The notes: generated by a model from the letters alone, not told the origin. Positions 42,373-52,038 are shown, counted from the first letter of the stretch. The stretch: DNA of 64,000 nt from JAJKIV01 sp036741775 (GCA_036741775.1 DAINRQ010000016.1:27500-91499), one strand, 5' to 3'. Made by a program: numbers and translations.

Positions 42373-43695
42373 GTGATCATCGCGCTGGTCATCCTGCTGC
42401 TGGTTGCGGTCAACGCCCTCTACGTCACCGCCGAGTTCGCGGCGGTCAGCGTTCGGACCAGTCGTATCCAGCAGGAAGCGGAGGGGGGGAGCCGGCTCGC
42501 ACGGCGTCTTCTCCCGTTCCTCCAGGACGGACACGCGCTCGACCGGTACGTGGCCGCGTGTCAGATCGGGATCACGATTTCGAGCTTGGTCGTCGGTGCC
42601 TATGCGCAGGCGCGACTCGCGCCGCTACTCACACCAGTATTCGAACGCTTCGGTGCCATGCAGACCGCTGCCGCGCAGTCGACGTCGGCGATCGTTGTGC
42701 TCATCGGACTCACGGTGATTCAGATGGTGCTGGGGGAACTCGTGCCGAAGTCGTTCGCGCTCCAGGCTCCCACCCGCGCGGCACTCTGGACGGTCATCCC
42801 CATGCAGTGGTCGCTGCGACTGCTCGCGTGGTTCATCCATGTGCTGAACGGTAGCGGCCGCGCGATCTTGCGGTTGCTCCGCGTGCAGGAGAGCGGCCAT
42901 CGGCACGTGCATTCGCCCGAGGAAATCGCGCTCTTGGTAACGGAGAGTGGGAAGCGAGGGCTGCTCAAACCAAACGAGCAACTCCGACTGCGGCAGGCGC
43001 TGCGGCTCGGCGAACGCCCGTCGCGCGAGCTCATGGTGCCGCGAACGGCAATCATAGCGCTGGACGTGGCGTCGCCGATGGCCGAGGTCGAGCGCGTGGC
43101 GACCGAGAGCCCGTATACGCGCTTCCCGGTTTACGAGGACACGATCGATCAGGTTGTGGGCATCGTGCACGTCCGCGACATGGCGACGGCCTCGGTCCGG
43201 CCAGGTGACGTCGGACTGCGTGACCTCCTTCGGCCCGTTCTCATCGCGCCGGCCTCGATGAGCGTCGACCACCTGCTCGTGCGCCTGAAGGAGGAGCGAC
43301 GCACGATGGCGATCCTGGTCGACGAGTATGGTGGGACGGCTGGGCTCATCACGATCGACAATATTCTGGACGACCTGATCGGTGATATCGCCGACGAGTT
43401 CCGGAGCAGCGGCCCAGCGCCTGAGCGGCTAGCCGACGGGCGCGTTCGTCTCCCCGGATCGTTCTCCGTCGACGAGGCGGCCGAGTGGATCCACGTCCGC
43501 TGGACGCATCAGGCGGCGACTATCGGCGGGCTCGTGATGGAGCGCCTGGGACGCGTTCCGGTACCGGGAGATCGGCTCACCATCGACGGGTTGCGGGTCG
43601 AGGTAGAGCGAGTGGAGCGCCACGCAGTGCGCAGCGTGCTCGTCACACTTGCGCGCGGCGACGTGCCGGCAGCGGAGAGCCGAAACAATGGCTGA
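42373..43695 (+). CDS. CNNM/CBS-domain membrane protein (HlyC/CorC family), first of three
   Basis: A 440-residue protein. The N-terminal CNNM (DUF21) transmembrane domain (about 1-190) has VNALYVTAEFAAVSVR, QIGITISSLVVGAYAQ and GELVPKSFALQAP. A CBS pair (about 205-330) contains MVPRTAIIAL and LVDEYGGTAGLITIDNILDDLIGDI. A C-terminal CorC_HlyC domain (about 345-430) is also present. Relatives transport or sense Mg2+/Co2+. The GTG start follows GGGAG. Its stop overlaps the start of the second paralogue by 8 bases, so the two are co-translated. Confidence 0.92.
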   Translation: MIIALVILLLVAVNALYVTAEFAAVSVRTSRIQQEAEGGSRLARRLLPFLQDGHALDRYVAACQIGITISSLVVGAYAQARLAPLLTPVFERFGAMQTAAAQSTSAIVVLIGLTVIQMVLGELVPKSFALQAPTRAALWTVIPMQWSLRLLAWFIHVLNGSGRAILRLLRVQESGHRHVHSPEEIALLVTESGKRGLLKPNEQLRLRQALRLGERPSRELMVPRTAIIALDVASPMAEVERVATESPYTRFPVYEDTIDQVVGIVHVRDMATASVRPGDVGLRDLLRPVLIAPASMSVDHLLVRLKEERRTMAILVDEYGGTAGLITIDNILDDLIGDIADEFRSSGPAPERLADGRVRLPGSFSVDEAAEWIHVRWTHQAATIGGLVMERLGRVPVPGDRLTIDGLRVEVERVERHAVRSVLVTLARGDVPAAESRNNG

Positions 43696-44995
43696 CGCCC
43701 TGGTCCCCACGCTCATCATCTCCCTGCTCATCGTTCTCAACGGCCTGTTCGTGGCCGCCGAGTTCGCGATCGTCGGCGCGTCGCGCCCGGCGATCGAGCG
43801 ACGCGCCGCAGGTGGGGACCGGCGGGCCCGCGTCGTCGCCCGCATCCTCGACGATGCGCGCGAGCAGGACCGTTTCATCGCGACCGCGCAGTTGGGAATC
43901 ACGCTCGCAAGCCTCGGCCTTGGCATGTACGGCGAGCATCTGCTGGCCGCGTGGCTCGCCGGCGTCTTCGACGGATTGGGCGCCGGGCGTTGGGTTGCGG
44001 CACACACGCTCGGCAGCGTTCTCGCGATCACCATTTTGACGTACTTCCACATTGTCGTCGGCGAGATGGTGCCGAAGTCGCTCGCGCTGCAGCAGGCCGA
44101 AGCGATGGTGCTCTGGATCGCGCCGGTGATGCGCGTGATCCAGTACGTTGCCTTCCCGCTCGTCTGGAGTCTCAACGGGATCGGGAACCGCGTCCTCCGC
44201 CTCTTCGGCGTTAGGCGTGACGCCCACGGCGCCGAGCACTACCAGACCCCCGATGAGCTCGCGTATCTGGTGCACGAGGCGCAGGAGGGCGGCCTGCTGC
44301 GAAGCGAGCCGGCACGCGTCGTCGCCGAGCTGCTGGACTTCGGCCGCTTGACGGCCGGGGCAGTGATGGTGCCGCGTGTGCGGATCGCCAGCATCCCGCT
44401 CGGGGCGTCGGCCGACGACCTGCGCCGGTTGCTGCGGGAGCGCCCCTTCACGCGCTACCCCGTGACCGACGGGACGCTCGACCGCATCGTCGGCATGTTG
44501 CACGTGAAAGACATCCTGCGCTGCTTGCCAACGTGCACCGCACTCCGGGAGGACCAGATTCGGCCTGTGCCCTACGTGCCCGAGGCAGCATCGATGGACC
44601 AGCTCATGGCCGCTATGCGCCACGCGAACGCGCAGATGGCCGTGGTCCTGGACGAGCACGGCGGCACCGCGGGGATCGTCACAGTGGAGGACCTGTTCGA
44701 GGAGGTCGTGGGCGACGTGGGTGACGACGGCGCGGTCCCGCCGGAGGTGCGCCGCACGGAGGACGGGTGGGTGCTGGCCGCCGGAGTGGCGCGCCTCGAG
44801 ACGGTCGGCGACGCACTCGGCATCGAATTCGCGCACCCGGACGTGGAGACGGTAGGCGGGCTTGTGCTGGCTCTGCTCGGTCGATCGCCGCGGCTGGGCG
44901 ATGCCATTATGTACGCGGGAATCCGAATTGAGGTGAATGCCGTCGCCGGACGGGGCGTCGGCGCGGTGCGTGCACGCGCCGAGCATCCGGGCTGA
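43688..44995 (+). CDS. CNNM/CBS-domain membrane protein (HlyC/CorC family), second of three
   Basis: A 435-residue paralogue of its upstream neighbour. The CNNM domain has VLNGLFVAAEFAIVGASR, QLGITLASLGLGMYGE and GEMVPKSLALQQAE. The CBS pair includes MVPRVRIASIPL and LDEHGGTAGIVTVEDLFEEV. The CorC_HlyC domain ends at GVGAVRARAEHPG. The ATG at 43688 overlaps the preceding stop. Tandem, diverged copies suggest hetero-oligomers, since CNNM proteins work as dimers; this is inference. A 184-base interval separates it from the Gly-Gly-ending protein gene. Confidence 0.92.
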   Translation: MADALVPTLIISLLIVLNGLFVAAEFAIVGASRPAIERRAAGGDRRARVVARILDDAREQDRFIATAQLGITLASLGLGMYGEHLLAAWLAGVFDGLGAGRWVAAHTLGSVLAITILTYFHIVVGEMVPKSLALQQAEAMVLWIAPVMRVIQYVAFPLVWSLNGIGNRVLRLFGVRRDAHGAEHYQTPDELAYLVHEAQEGGLLRSEPARVVAELLDFGRLTAGAVMVPRVRIASIPLGASADDLRRLLRERPFTRYPVTDGTLDRIVGMLHVKDILRCLPTCTALREDQIRPVPYVPEAASMDQLMAAMRHANAQMAVVLDEHGGTAGIVTVEDLFEEVVGDVGDDGAVPPEVRRTEDGWVLAAGVARLETVGDALGIEFAHPDVETVGGLVLALLGRSPRLGDAIMYAGIRIEVNAVAGRGVGAVRARAEHPG

Positions 44996-45179
44996 CCACG
45001 GCATTTCCCGCGACCGAGTTACCATGGCCAGGGTCACGGTCCGTGGGGGAGCGTCCTCGCGCGACGAGACGCAGTCCGCGCGCGGCGACGAAGTGTCGGC
45101 CGGCGGCGGTGAACTGTCGTGCTCGAGCGAGTAGATTCGAATCAGTCCCATCCATCACCGGACAACGCACGAGGCATCA

Positions 45180-45584
45180 GTGTCCGCGACCCTCATGATC
45201 CGAGACGAAACCGCCACGGGCGTGCCCGTGCACGAGTTTCCGCTCGAGTTCTCCAACGAGCGCATCACCGTCCGCGAGTTGATTCGCGAGCGGGTCTACC
45301 AGGAAGTCAGCGAGTACAACTTCCGCAGCCGGCGAGAGGGCGGGTTCTTCCGCGGTCTGGTGCAGCCCACCGACGCCGAGCGCACGCTCAATGGGTTCAA
45401 GGTCCCGAAGAATCGCGACATCGACTGGGAGGCCCAGTTCGCCCATGCGATCGACGCCTTCGGGCGGAACGGCTTCTTCATCATCGTCGATGATCGTCAG
45501 GCGGAAACACTCGACGAGACGATCGTGATCAGCCCCAGCACCCAGGTGAGCTTCGTGAAGCTGACGCCGCTGGTGGGAGGCTGA
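45180..45584 (+). CDS. Small protein ending in Gly-Gly, possible ubiquitin/MoaD-like beta-grasp protein
   Basis: A 134-residue protein. An N-terminal pair of strands (about 4-10 and 16-24, VHEFPLEFS) is followed by a helix ITVRELIRERVYQEVSEYN (about 29-47), the order of a beta-grasp fold. The C terminus, DETIVISPSTQVSFVKLTPLVGG split here as DETIVIS and TQVSFVKLTPLVGG, ends exactly at Gly-Gly with a hydrophobic strand before it. ThiS, MoaD and ubiquitin-like proteins end in the same way. No database family is asserted. GTG is the start. Its TGA is followed immediately (0 bases) by the GTG of the DUF4132 gene, so the two act together. The fold and conjugation or sulfur-carrier role are inference. 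Confidence 0.75.
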   Translation: MSATLMIRDETATGVPVHEFPLEFSNERITVRELIRERVYQEVSEYNFRSRREGGFFRGLVQPTDAERTLNGFKVPKNRDIDWEAQFAHAIDAFGRNGFFIIVDDRQAETLDETIVISPSTQVSFVKLTPLVGG

Positions 45585-48500
45585 GTGAAGTGGCCGTGGC
45601 AGCGAGCGTCGTCGTCGGCCTCGCCGTTCTCACCGTTCGTTCCGCCACCCGGCTCCGGACTCGAGCGGGAGCACGGCGTGGTGTCACGCTGGGTGGAGGA
45701 GACGGCCCGGGCGGTCGATGAGCGACACCCGTACCAGGACGTGGAGCTGAAGAGCCAGCCGAGTGGGCAAGTCATGTTGGAGGCGACGCCCGACGAGGCG
45801 CGGCGATACGTGCACGCGGCCGCGGTGCAGGCGGCGTACTGGGATCGAAAAGCGAGCGAGGTCCGGGAGCAGGCGAAGTCGCACGCCGAGCGTGTGAACC
45901 TGCATCAGCGTCCGGGCTGGCAGGAAGCGTGGGTGAGGCGGCGCCGAGCCGCGACCGTCGTCTCGACGCTCATGCGTCGCACGCTGCCGTTCGAGGAAGA
46001 CGACCTGCTCGCGATTCTCGACTGGTGCAACGGCGCCGAACAGCTGTCGATGTACGCGGTGCCCGTGGGGCACGTTACACGCGCACTGCAGCGGTTTGTC
46101 GAGACGCACGCGCTGAGCGACGCGTTGAGAACGCGTGTGGCACGATTCGCCGCCAATCTTCGCGAGGCGTACGACAAGGACGCCAGGCGACACGGCACGG
46201 CCGTCGAGCAGCTCCTGGCTGGTTCCGCCGCCGCGTCCGGCCCCGCCGAGACGCCGGAGCCTAACGACGATGTGCCGATGGCCCCGTTGCCGCCGCCGTC
46301 CGCCGGGCCGGCGGGGCACCCGGCAGTCCTCGACGCGCTCAAGCGAGAACTCGGCATCGTGGGCGAGGCCGTCACCAGCGAGGCGATGGAGCCGGACGGG
46401 TTTCCTCTCCGGGCCGACTCGCCGCTCCGCTCGGAGCACGCGCTCCTGAGCGAGATGCTCGCGTCGCTCGTCGGCACGAGGCACTACTCGCAGCCATCGC
46501 TCGAGACGATTCACGGCGGCGATCGCGTCCTTCGCATGGATTCGACCGCCGCCGGGCGGTTGCTCCTCGCCGCCGCGGAACGCGATGTTGCGGGGTTTCT
46601 TTCGCGCACAGCGGTTGCCAACCCCGCGGTGTGGCAATCACGATACGCGGTCTCGGCGATCACGAAGGCGATGGCGCAACGACCGTTCGCGCTCGACCGG
46701 GCCGGCGCCTTCGACTTTCTCCTCTACATCGCGATGCGGGCAGCGCCGTGGGACCGCCGCTCGTTCGAGACAGCGTTCGACGCGCTGGTCGGCCAGGTGG
46801 AGCAGGAGGCCGCGAGCGCTCCGCTCACCGAGGGTGAGCGGTACGTGCTGCACCTGCTGCGCGCGTCGTGGATCGGCGGACCACCGTTAGGCGCTGCACC
46901 CGAGACCAGTCGGCTCACGGCGCTCGTTGGGGACGGGGCGGCGTTCTTTCTCGTGCCTGGTGAGGTCTGGACCGACCAGATCAATGACGATCTGACACGA
47001 CTCCCGCGACGCGAACGCGAGGGGTGGGTCGCGTTGCTGAGGCACACGCTGAGCGCGACAGCCACGCGCCCCTCGGCGAAGTGGCTCAAGACGGGCGAGC
47101 AGCTCGTCGCCGCCGTCGGCGTCGACAAGGTCCTGGCGGCGTTCCTCCGGTGGCTGCCCAGGGTAGCGCAGGGCGGCTCCATCGCTCGGCTCGGGGCCTT
47201 TCCCGGGGGCACGCGATCGGCGGCTGACGTCATGCACGAGGAGAACGCTACCTGTTTGCGCGGACTCATCTGGCTCGTGCCGACGCTGCCGCACGACGAT
47301 GCCCTCATGCGCGCCGTCGCCGCCGTTGCGCTTTCGGCGTATCGCAAGGTCCCCGGCATCGGGCCGCGGGCGATCAAGGTCGGCAACGCCGCGGTGCACG
47401 CACTGTCGCAACTGGGCACACCGGAGGCCGTCGGCCATCTCGCGATGCTCAAGGTGCGCGTCAAGTTCGGCTCGGCGCAGAAGGAGATCGAGAAGGCCTT
47501 CAACACTGCCGCCGAGGCACTGTCACTCCCGCGCGATCAGATCGAGGAGATGGCCGTGCCGTCGTACGGGCTCGAGCCCGTTGGCATCCGGCGCGAGACG
47601 TTCGCGGACGGCGAATACACGGCCGAGCTGCGTGTGGACGGGCGTGACGTCGAGCTCCATTGGAGTCGAGCCGATGGCAAGGCGCAGAAGTCAGTACCTG
47701 CCAAGGTAAAGAGCGATCACAAGGAAGAGCTGAAGGAGCTTCAGGGGGCGGCCAAGGACATCGCGTCCATGTTGCCGGCACAGAGTGAGCGACTCGACGC
47801 GACGTTCCTCCTTCAGAAGCGCTGGCCCGCGTCGATCTGGCGTGAGCGGTACCTCGATCACCCGCTCGTCGGGACGATCGCCCGCCGGCTCATCTGGAAC
47901 TTCACCGCGGATGGCACGACGCGCGCCGGCGTCTGGTTCGACGATCGGCTCGTCGACGTGTCCGATCAGGTGCTCGACCCGCCTAACGACGCCGAGGTAG
48001 AGTTGTGGCACCCCATCGGCCGGCCGATCGAGGACGTGGTCGCGTGGCGGCGGTGGGTCGAGGAACACGAGATCCGCCAGCCGTTCAAGCAGGCGCACCG
48101 CGAGGTCTATCTGCTCACGGACGCCGAGCGGCACACAAAGACCTACTCCAACCGCTTCGCGGCGCACGTCCTGCGGCAGCACCAGTACAACGCGCTCTGC
48201 GCGGCGCGCGGCTGGAAGAACAAGCTGCGCATGATGGTGGACGACACCTATCCGCCGACATCCCGGGAGCTGCCGCAGTGGGGGCTCCGCGCCGAGTACT
48301 GGGTCGAAGGGGCGGGCACCGAGTACGGGACGGACACGAACGAGAGCGGGGCGTTCCTTCGGGTCGTCACCGATCAGGTGCGGTTTTATCGCGTGGACGC
48401 CGCGGAGAACTGGGCCCATGCTGGCGGCGGTGGGTACGCGAGCACGGCAATGGGGCCAGGCACGCGCGGCGTGAACCAGCCGTTGCCACTGGACCAGGTT

Positions 48501-48986
48501 CCGGCGCTCGTGTTCAGCGAGATCATGCGCGACGTCGATCTCTTCGTCGGCGTGGCGTCGGTAGGGAACGACCCGACGTGGCAGGACGGTGGTCCGGGTG
48601 GTCGCTATCGCGATTACTGGGGCCGGTACTCCTTCGGGGAACTGGGCGAGACGGCGCGGACGCGTCGCGCCGTCCTCGAGCGCCTCGTTCCGCGACTCAA
48701 GATCGCCAATCAGTGCACGTTGTCCGACCGCTTTCTCGTGGTGCGCGGGAAACTTCGCACGTACAAGATCCACCTCGGCAGCGGCAACGTGCTGATGGAG
48801 CCTAACGACCAGTACCTCTGCATCGTCCCGGCGCGGGATCCGGGGACCGTAGGCGCCGATCGGGTGTTCCTTCCATTCGAGGGTGACGCAACGCTGTCCA
48901 TCGTGCTCAGCAAGGCGTTCCTGCTCGCGGCCGATGATTCCATCCAGGATCCGACGATCGTTAGGCAGATCGGTCTCCGTCGATGA
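45585..48986 (+). CDS. DUF4132-domain giant protein (MolR-like)
   Basis: An 1133-residue soluble protein. A helical N-terminal half (about 1-650) contains HEAT-like helices (for example AVAAVALSAYRKVPGIGPRA), and a Pro/Ala linker lies near 215-245. The C-terminal half carries the DUF4132 core: RRLIWNFTADGTTRAGVWF, AHREVYLLTDAERHTKTYSNRFAAHV, QYNALCAARGWKNKLRMMV and VASVGNDPTWQDGG. The terminal domain VLERLVPRLKIANQCTLSDR and RFLVVRGKLRTYKIHLGSGN is shared by many members. E. coli MolR is the best-known relative, but the biochemical function is not known. It is coupled directly to the Gly-Gly-ending protein gene. It has no membrane segment or recognisable catalytic motif. Confidence 0.85.
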   Translation: MKWPWQRASSSASPFSPFVPPPGSGLEREHGVVSRWVEETARAVDERHPYQDVELKSQPSGQVMLEATPDEARRYVHAAAVQAAYWDRKASEVREQAKSHAERVNLHQRPGWQEAWVRRRRAATVVSTLMRRTLPFEEDDLLAILDWCNGAEQLSMYAVPVGHVTRALQRFVETHALSDALRTRVARFAANLREAYDKDARRHGTAVEQLLAGSAAASGPAETPEPNDDVPMAPLPPPSAGPAGHPAVLDALKRELGIVGEAVTSEAMEPDGFPLRADSPLRSEHALLSEMLASLVGTRHYSQPSLETIHGGDRVLRMDSTAAGRLLLAAAERDVAGFLSRTAVANPAVWQSRYAVSAITKAMAQRPFALDRAGAFDFLLYIAMRAAPWDRRSFETAFDALVGQVEQEAASAPLTEGERYVLHLLRASWIGGPPLGAAPETSRLTALVGDGAAFFLVPGEVWTDQINDDLTRLPRREREGWVALLRHTLSATATRPSAKWLKTGEQLVAAVGVDKVLAAFLRWLPRVAQGGSIARLGAFPGGTRSAADVMHEENATCLRGLIWLVPTLPHDDALMRAVAAVALSAYRKVPGIGPRAIKVGNAAVHALSQLGTPEAVGHLAMLKVRVKFGSAQKEIEKAFNTAAEALSLPRDQIEEMAVPSYGLEPVGIRRETFADGEYTAELRVDGRDVELHWSRADGKAQKSVPAKVKSDHKEELKELQGAAKDIASMLPAQSERLDATFLLQKRWPASIWRERYLDHPLVGTIARRLIWNFTADGTTRAGVWFDDRLVDVSDQVLDPPNDAEVELWHPIGRPIEDVVAWRRWVEEHEIRQPFKQAHREVYLLTDAERHTKTYSNRFAAHVLRQHQYNALCAARGWKNKLRMMVDDTYPPTSRELPQWGLRAEYWVEGAGTEYGTDTNESGAFLRVVTDQVRFYRVDAAENWAHAGGGGYASTAMGPGTRGVNQPLPLDQVPALVFSEIMRDVDLFVGVASVGNDPTWQDGGPGGRYRDYWGRYSFGELGETARTRRAVLERLVPRLKIANQCTLSDRFLVVRGKLRTYKIHLGSGNVLMEPNDQYLCIVPARDPGTVGADRVFLPFEGDATLSIVLSKAFLLAADDSIQDPTIVRQIGLRR

Positions 48987-49087
48987 ACAGAACAGACACC
49001 GCGGCTGCGCTCGCGCGGGAACGCGACTGGTGCTAGAGCCGATGGAACCGGATCCGGATTACCCCCCCATCTCTCAACTCGCCGCCC

Positions 49088-50425
49088 ATGGGCACCATCG
49101 CGCTTCAGATCACCATCATCCTGCTCCTGCTCGTCGCGAACGGCGTGTTCGCCATGTCGGAGATCGCGGTGGTCACAGCGCGGCGCTTCCGCCTCGAGCA
49201 GCGGGCCGCAGCCGGTGACGCGGCCTCACGCGCAGCCCTCGAGCTCGCCGCCGAGCCGACGCAGTTCCTCTCGACCGTGCAGATCGGTATCACCCTCGTG
49301 GGGATCTTCGCCGGCGCCTTCGGTGGTGCCACCATCGCCGAGGCACTCGACGCCCGTCTCGAGCGGATCGCTTGGTTGGCGCCATACAGCGAGACCCTCG
49401 CGTTCGCGGTCGTGGTCGGGGGAATCACGTACCTGTCGTTGATCGTCGGCGAGCTGGTGCCGAAGAGCATTGCGCTCGCCGACCCGGAGGGGATCGCCCG
49501 GCGTGTGGCGCGGCCGATGCGACTCGTCGCGCGCATCGGGGCACCAGCCGTCCGTCTGCTCACCGGCTCGACGAACCTGCTGCTCCGGCTGCTTCGCATC
49601 GGACCGGGTGAGGAGCGGGGCGTGAGCGAAGACGAGATCCGGGCGATGATCGCGCAGGGTGCCGAGCGAGGCGTCATCCGCGACGCCGAGCAGGATATTC
49701 TCAACCAGGTCTTCCGACTCGCCGACCGGCAGGTTCGTGCGGTCATGGTTCCGCGCCCCGACATCAACTGGGTCGATCTGGAGGACGGTCCCGATGAGGT
49801 CAGGGAGGCCATGATCGCTTCGCCCCACTCGCGCTACCTCGTCTGCCGGGGAAGCGTCGACCAGGTCGTTGGATTCGTCCGGGCCAAAGAACTACTGCGC
49901 GCGTACCTCTCCGGCAGTCACGCGAGCGGCGCGCTCCCTGACCTCGCCAACCTCACCCGCCAGCCGCTTTACGTGCCGGTGACGACGCCCGTGCTGCGCA
50001 TGGTGGAGCTCTTCCGACAGTCCGAGGTCCAGGTTGCCATTGCGCTCGACGAATTCGGCGGGGTCGCTGGGCTCGTGACGATGGGCGCCATCCTCGAGGA
50101 CCTAGTCGCCGACCTACCGGGTGGGCCCGGGAACCCCGATATCGTGTCCCGCGGCGACGGCACTTGGCTGGTAGACGCCGCGGCGCCGCTCGACGAAGTG
50201 GCGGACGCGCTCGGCGCCCGGGGGCTCGCCGCCAACGACAGTGGTTACCACACACTCGGCGGTTTCGTAATGGCGCGGCTCGGGCACATTCCCGCCGTTG
50301 CCGAGGCGTTCGAGTGGGGCGGCTTCCGGTTCGAGGTGGTGGACATGGACGGCCGCCGCATCGATCGCGTACTCGTGGCGCGCGCCACCCCTGCGGCCAG
50401 CCCGGCCGGCGCGGAGGAGGAGTGA
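49088..50425 (+). CDS. CNNM/CBS-domain membrane protein (HlyC/CorC family), third of three
   Basis: A 445-residue paralogue. The CNNM domain has VANGVFAMSEIAVVTARRFR, QIGITLVGIFAGAFGG and GELVPKSIALADPE. The CBS pair contains VMVPRPDINWVDL and ALDEFGGVAGLVTMGAILEDLV. The CorC_HlyC domain (about 350-435) includes YHTLGGFVMARLGHIP. It lies 101 bases after the DUF4132 gene on the same strand. Together with the two copies upstream, it encloses the DUF4132 unit. Probable divalent-cation transport or sensing. Confidence 0.92.
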   Translation: MGTIALQITIILLLLVANGVFAMSEIAVVTARRFRLEQRAAAGDAASRAALELAAEPTQFLSTVQIGITLVGIFAGAFGGATIAEALDARLERIAWLAPYSETLAFAVVVGGITYLSLIVGELVPKSIALADPEGIARRVARPMRLVARIGAPAVRLLTGSTNLLLRLLRIGPGEERGVSEDEIRAMIAQGAERGVIRDAEQDILNQVFRLADRQVRAVMVPRPDINWVDLEDGPDEVREAMIASPHSRYLVCRGSVDQVVGFVRAKELLRAYLSGSHASGALPDLANLTRQPLYVPVTTPVLRMVELFRQSEVQVAIALDEFGGVAGLVTMGAILEDLVADLPGGPGNPDIVSRGDGTWLVDAAAPLDEVADALGARGLAANDSGYHTLGGFVMARLGHIPAVAEAFEWGGFRFEVVDMDGRRIDRVLVARATPAASPAGAEEE

Positions 50426-50458
50426 GGCGAACGTCCCCGCGACTCGGTGTCGGGTGGT

Positions 50459-51502
50459 TCAGTGCGCGGGCAGCTCGATGTCGCGCCGCCCTAACGTGTC
50501 CTGCACGTAGAGCATCGTGACGAGGACGACGACCGCGGCAGCGGCGGGCGTCGCTAGCGCGACGCCGAGCAGCCCGCCGACAAGCGCGAGCACCAGTTGC
50601 GCAAGGATGGTGAGTGCCGGCGGCAGGTAGACCGTTTTGCGGTCGATGAAGGGGTCCAGCACGAAGCTCTCGACGATCTGAACGCCCACATAAAGGAGCG
50701 CCACCCAGAGTGCCTTCTCGGGGCCGTCGACGAGGGCGAGCAATATCGCTGGAATGGCCGAAAGGATCGGCCCGACGTTCGGGATGAAAGACAGCAGGGC
50801 CGCGAGGAGGCCGAGCACGAAGGCGAGCGGCACGCCGAGAAGCCAGAGCCCCACGCCGGTGACAACGCCGATGAATGTCATCGACGCCGCCCGACCAACG
50901 AGCCACCACCAGAGCGTGTCGTAGAGTCGGTCGAGGACCTCGCGCGCCCGCGGCACTCGGCGTTCGGGGAGAAGTGCGAGCAGCCCGGTGCGGTAGACGC
51001 CGGGCGTGGCGGCGAGCACAAGCCCCAGAAACAGGATGATTGCGAAGCTGGCCACCGCGCCGAAGGTGCGTGATGCCACGCCGGTGACCCGGGTAATCGC
51101 GTCCGGGTCGTCGGGCAGGAGCTCCCGCGGGCTCGGCGCCTCCTCGATGGCGCGCTCGCCCCACTCGTACTCGGCGAGACGCCCCTTTAGCGACTCGACC
51201 GCCTGGGGCAGTCGTTCGCGGAGCGTCCGGGCTTCGGCGGCGACGGCGGGGCCGCGGATCGCGAAGGCCCCGACGAGAGCGCCGAGGAGCGCGAGCACCA
51301 CGACGACGAGCCCCCACCGCGGCGATAGCCGGGTGTGGATGCTGACCCAGGTCGCGAGGCGCCGCAGAACGACGGCGAGGAGCACGCCAGCGAAGGCGAG
51401 CAGCAGCACGTCCCGTGCGTACCAGAGGAAAAGCAGCAGCACGACGACGGCGGCCGCGACGCTGACCACCACGAGCACCCGCCGGGCGAGAGGCCCTTCC
51501 AC
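50459..51502 (-). CDS. AI-2E-family transporter (PerM-like permease)
   Basis: A 347-residue membrane protein with about eight helices. Two N-terminal helices (about 8-60) and a helix at about 63-83 precede an amphipathic cytoplasmic or periplasmic stretch (about 90-140). The conserved C-terminal bundle has PLAFVLGLLAALLSFIPNVGPILSAIPA split by short turns and the family motif VESFVLDPFIDRKTVYLPP. Family members export varied substrates, and autoinducer-2 is only one assignment. A GTG start lies 7 bases after the stop of the small membrane protein gene, so they share a transcript. Confidence 0.9.
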   Translation of the reverse strand: MEGPLARRVLVVVSVAAAVVVLLLFLWYARDVLLLAFAGVLLAVVLRRLATWVSIHTRLSPRWGLVVVVLALLGALVGAFAIRGPAVAAEARTLRERLPQAVESLKGRLAEYEWGERAIEEAPSPRELLPDDPDAITRVTGVASRTFGAVASFAIILFLGLVLAATPGVYRTGLLALLPERRVPRAREVLDRLYDTLWWWLVGRAASMTFIGVVTGVGLWLLGVPLAFVLGLLAALLSFIPNVGPILSAIPAILLALVDGPEKALWVALLYVGVQIVESFVLDPFIDRKTVYLPPALTILAQLVLALVGGLLGVALATPAAAAVVVLVTMLYVQDTLGRRDIELPAH

Positions 51503-51509
51503 TGCAGCG

Positions 51510-51680
51510 CTACGTCCGCCTGCCGACTGCGCGCGCCCCCTTCTTGACGAGCCCCCAGACCAGCAGAACGACGCCGGCGATGACGAGCAGGTGCACGAGC
51601 CCGCTCACGATCTTGAAGCCGAGCCAGAGGACCGCCCAGAGGACAAGCAGGACAACGCCAAGCCATGCGAGTGCGTGCAT
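51510..51680 (-). CDS. 56-residue membrane protein upstream of the AI-2E-type permease
   Basis: ATG at 51678-51680 follows GGGAG by six bases and opens a 56-residue frame ending at TAG 51510-51512. The product has two hydrophobic segments, WLGVVLLVLWAVLWLGF (about 6-22) and LLVIAGVVLLVWGLV (about 31-45). A basic tail (KKGARAVGRRT) ends it. It resembles the very small Lmo0937-type/DUF5670 membrane proteins, whose role is unknown. The good ribosome-binding site, the membrane topology and 7-base spacing to the permease support a real gene. Confidence 0.75.
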   Translation of the reverse strand: MHALAWLGVVLLVLWAVLWLGFKIVSGLVHLLVIAGVVLLVWGLVKKGARAVGRRT

Positions 51681-52038
51681 GCGTTTCTCCCAATTCCGGG
51701 TGAGAGGCAGGCGCGTGAGGGGTCATCGCGGCTTTCGTACGGAAGCCCGCTGGTGCACCCAGTTACCACGCACGGCTATATCCAATGCGCATGAACCGTG
51801 CGCGGTAACGGGAGCGGGCCGGCAAATGGGATTGCGATGGTCGATCGATTGGAACCTCGCGCCGGAACAGCACCGGTCTTGGTGCACCGTCGCTCGCCGG
51901 ACGCGGAAGCCAGGGACCCGAGAGGGCGCTCCGTGAATCCCTGAATCCAGGCTGGCGGACCCGTGTGTCGTTAGGCAGGTTCGGAGAGCCGATTCCACAG
52001 CACGGCGCCCTTGCCTTGCATGATCCCGTTTCCCGGGC
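51681..52038. other. Intergenic region between two minus-strand genes
   Basis: These 358 bases contain no supportable gene. They include one CGTTAGGC at 51969-51976. They should hold the promoter for the small membrane protein/AI-2E unit and the 3' end of the MscS transcript. Confidence 0.5.

Noticed and set aside
42373..44995. Haemolysin activity for the CNNM/CBS proteins
   Set aside because: The haemolysin name is historical. CNNM, CBS and CorC_HlyC domains point to divalent-cation handling.
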